Shown: piece by piece, positions 63,595 to 64,000 of the stretch
How positions within the stretch are numbered: position 1 is the stretch's first letter
Layout: each line of letters begins with the position of its first letter
NCBI GenBank assembly: GCA_020831965.1
Contig: JAFIFP010000007.1
Location: 124,001-188,000 of the forward strand
Source: Idiomarina sp.
Lineage (GTDB): Bacteria > Pseudomonadota > Gammaproteobacteria > Enterobacterales > Alteromonadaceae
Length of the DNA stretch: 64,000 nucleotides
Reading direction: 5' to 3'
Notes under the pieces: model-generated
Told to the model about the DNA's origin: nothing
What the model saw: only the letters and a program-made list of their open reading frames with translations
The model's database searches: none
Program-made: the position numbers and the translations under genes

Positions 63595-64000
63595 CTACAG
63601 CGCTTGCGCCCACAAGAAGAGATCTTTCAAGATACGTAACTTGTTGGGTTGGTCGCCGTACAACTCGGCTGCTTGTTCTAGCGCCAGACCAAATTCTTCG
63701 ATACTAAGATAGTCGGCTGAGCCAAACTGTAGGCGCTCCTGACAGTGGCTGCGCCAGCGTTGCCGTTCCTGCTCACTTAATGTTTGTGGATAGTTACGGG
63801 CTCGGTAGCGGAATAACAACTCGTCAAGCCTCGCGTCCTCAAAGTTCAGGTCCACTGCAGCCAGTCGCTCGGGTGGCGTTTCACGAATGATCTGAATATG
63901 AGCCTGTGACTGGCGGCTAAACAAACCGCCGCTGTATAACGCAACATCTGGATCGGCAGCAACGGAGTCGTCAAAAGAGTTATTCTGCTCAAATACGTCT
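63595..64000 (-). CDS. sbcB: Exodeoxyribonuclease I, C-terminal part (5' end outside window)
   Basis: C-terminal 134 or so residues of ExoI, the 3'-5' single-strand DNA exonuclease used in repair and mismatch correction. The frame runs off the right edge: codons read from 64000 backwards give DPDVALYSGGLFSRQ, then LAAVDLNFEDARLDELLFRYRARNYPQTLSEQERQRW, which matches the ExoI C-terminal helical domain of E. coli (LLFNYRARNFPGTL). A TTG at 63924 sometimes taken as a start is internal. The catalytic DEDD domain lies outside the window. Confidence 0.92.
   Translation of the reverse strand, partial: DVFEQNNSFDDSVAADPDVALYSGGLFSRQSQAHIQIIRETPPERLAAVDLNFEDARLDELLFRYRARNYPQTLSEQERQRWRSHCQERLQFGSADYLSIEEFGLALEQAAELYGDQPNKLRILKDLFLWAQAL

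Overview
The window is ordinary chromosome of a gammaproteobacterium, most likely a marine Alteromonadales member of the Idiomarinaceae type. Reasons: the thrS-infC-rpmI-rplT-pheS-pheT-ihfA block is in enterobacterial order; arginine synthesis is an argCBFG-argH cluster in which argH carries a fused N-acetylglutamate synthase domain, as known from Vibrio, Moritella and relatives; and E. coli-like YbgI, CmoM, TyrA and SbcB are present. The genus is inferred, not proven. I see no tRNA or rRNA gene, CRISPR array, insertion sequence, phage gene or integration site. No gap between genes exceeds 300 bases; the largest (about 260, 220 and 210 bases, at 59742-60004, 46425-46645 and 37209-37421) are divergent promoter or leader regions.

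Layout. 1-1947: end of the TCA cycle operon (sucC partial, sucD). 2053-3724: a Sel1-repeat exported protein and a stand-alone cyclic-nucleotide-binding-domain protein. 3850-11234: a same-strand run beginning with acyl-CoA dehydrogenase, APH-type phosphotransferase, histidine-phosphatase-fold protein and SDR (an arrangement that recalls ACAD10/11 and levulinate-type 4-hydroxyacyl-CoA catabolism), followed by a PhzF protein, a membrane-anchored alpha/beta hydrolase and a large unknown membrane protein. 11406-13547: lipoprotein prolyl oligopeptidase. 13611-16214: a His-rich DUF2796 (ZrgA-like) lipoprotein plus ABC transporter behind a perfect Zur-type palindrome. 16338-19542: YgjP-type peptidase, SGNH hydrolase, tyrA and a small exported protein. 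19598-26755: an ion-transporter-type permease divergent from the arginine cluster, with ArgR-type boxes between. 26815-34168: a small secreted protein, then cydABDC and a lipid kinase. 34196-37208: DUF3080 lipoprotein, ribE, a CPXCG protein and a DMT transporter. 37422-44368: the translation block and ihfA, with a tRNA-Thr anticodon-arm mimic ahead of thrS and an AUU start for infC.

44458-55031 is the most interesting region. An ECF sigma factor and its ChrR-type zinc anti-sigma factor lie beside a tightly overlapping ten-gene operon: YbgA-like protein, photolyase, NTF2-like protein, SDR, FAD oxidoreductase, DUF1365, cyclopropane fatty acid synthase, DUF2878, chalcone-isomerase-like protein and DUF3833 lipoprotein. 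In Rhodobacter the RpoE-ChrR pair governs the singlet-oxygen response, including photolyase and a Cfa-like enzyme, so this looks like a photo-oxidative stress module with a membrane-lipid modification pathway whose DUF members have no settled biochemical role.

55110-64000: a small KOW-like protein, a histone-H1-like Lys/Ala-rich protein, YbgI, CmoM, a beta-hydroxyacid dehydrogenase, then DUF1329 divergent from a YCF48-like protein and an MMPL/RND transporter (a probable envelope lipid-trafficking set), and the 3' end of sbcB.
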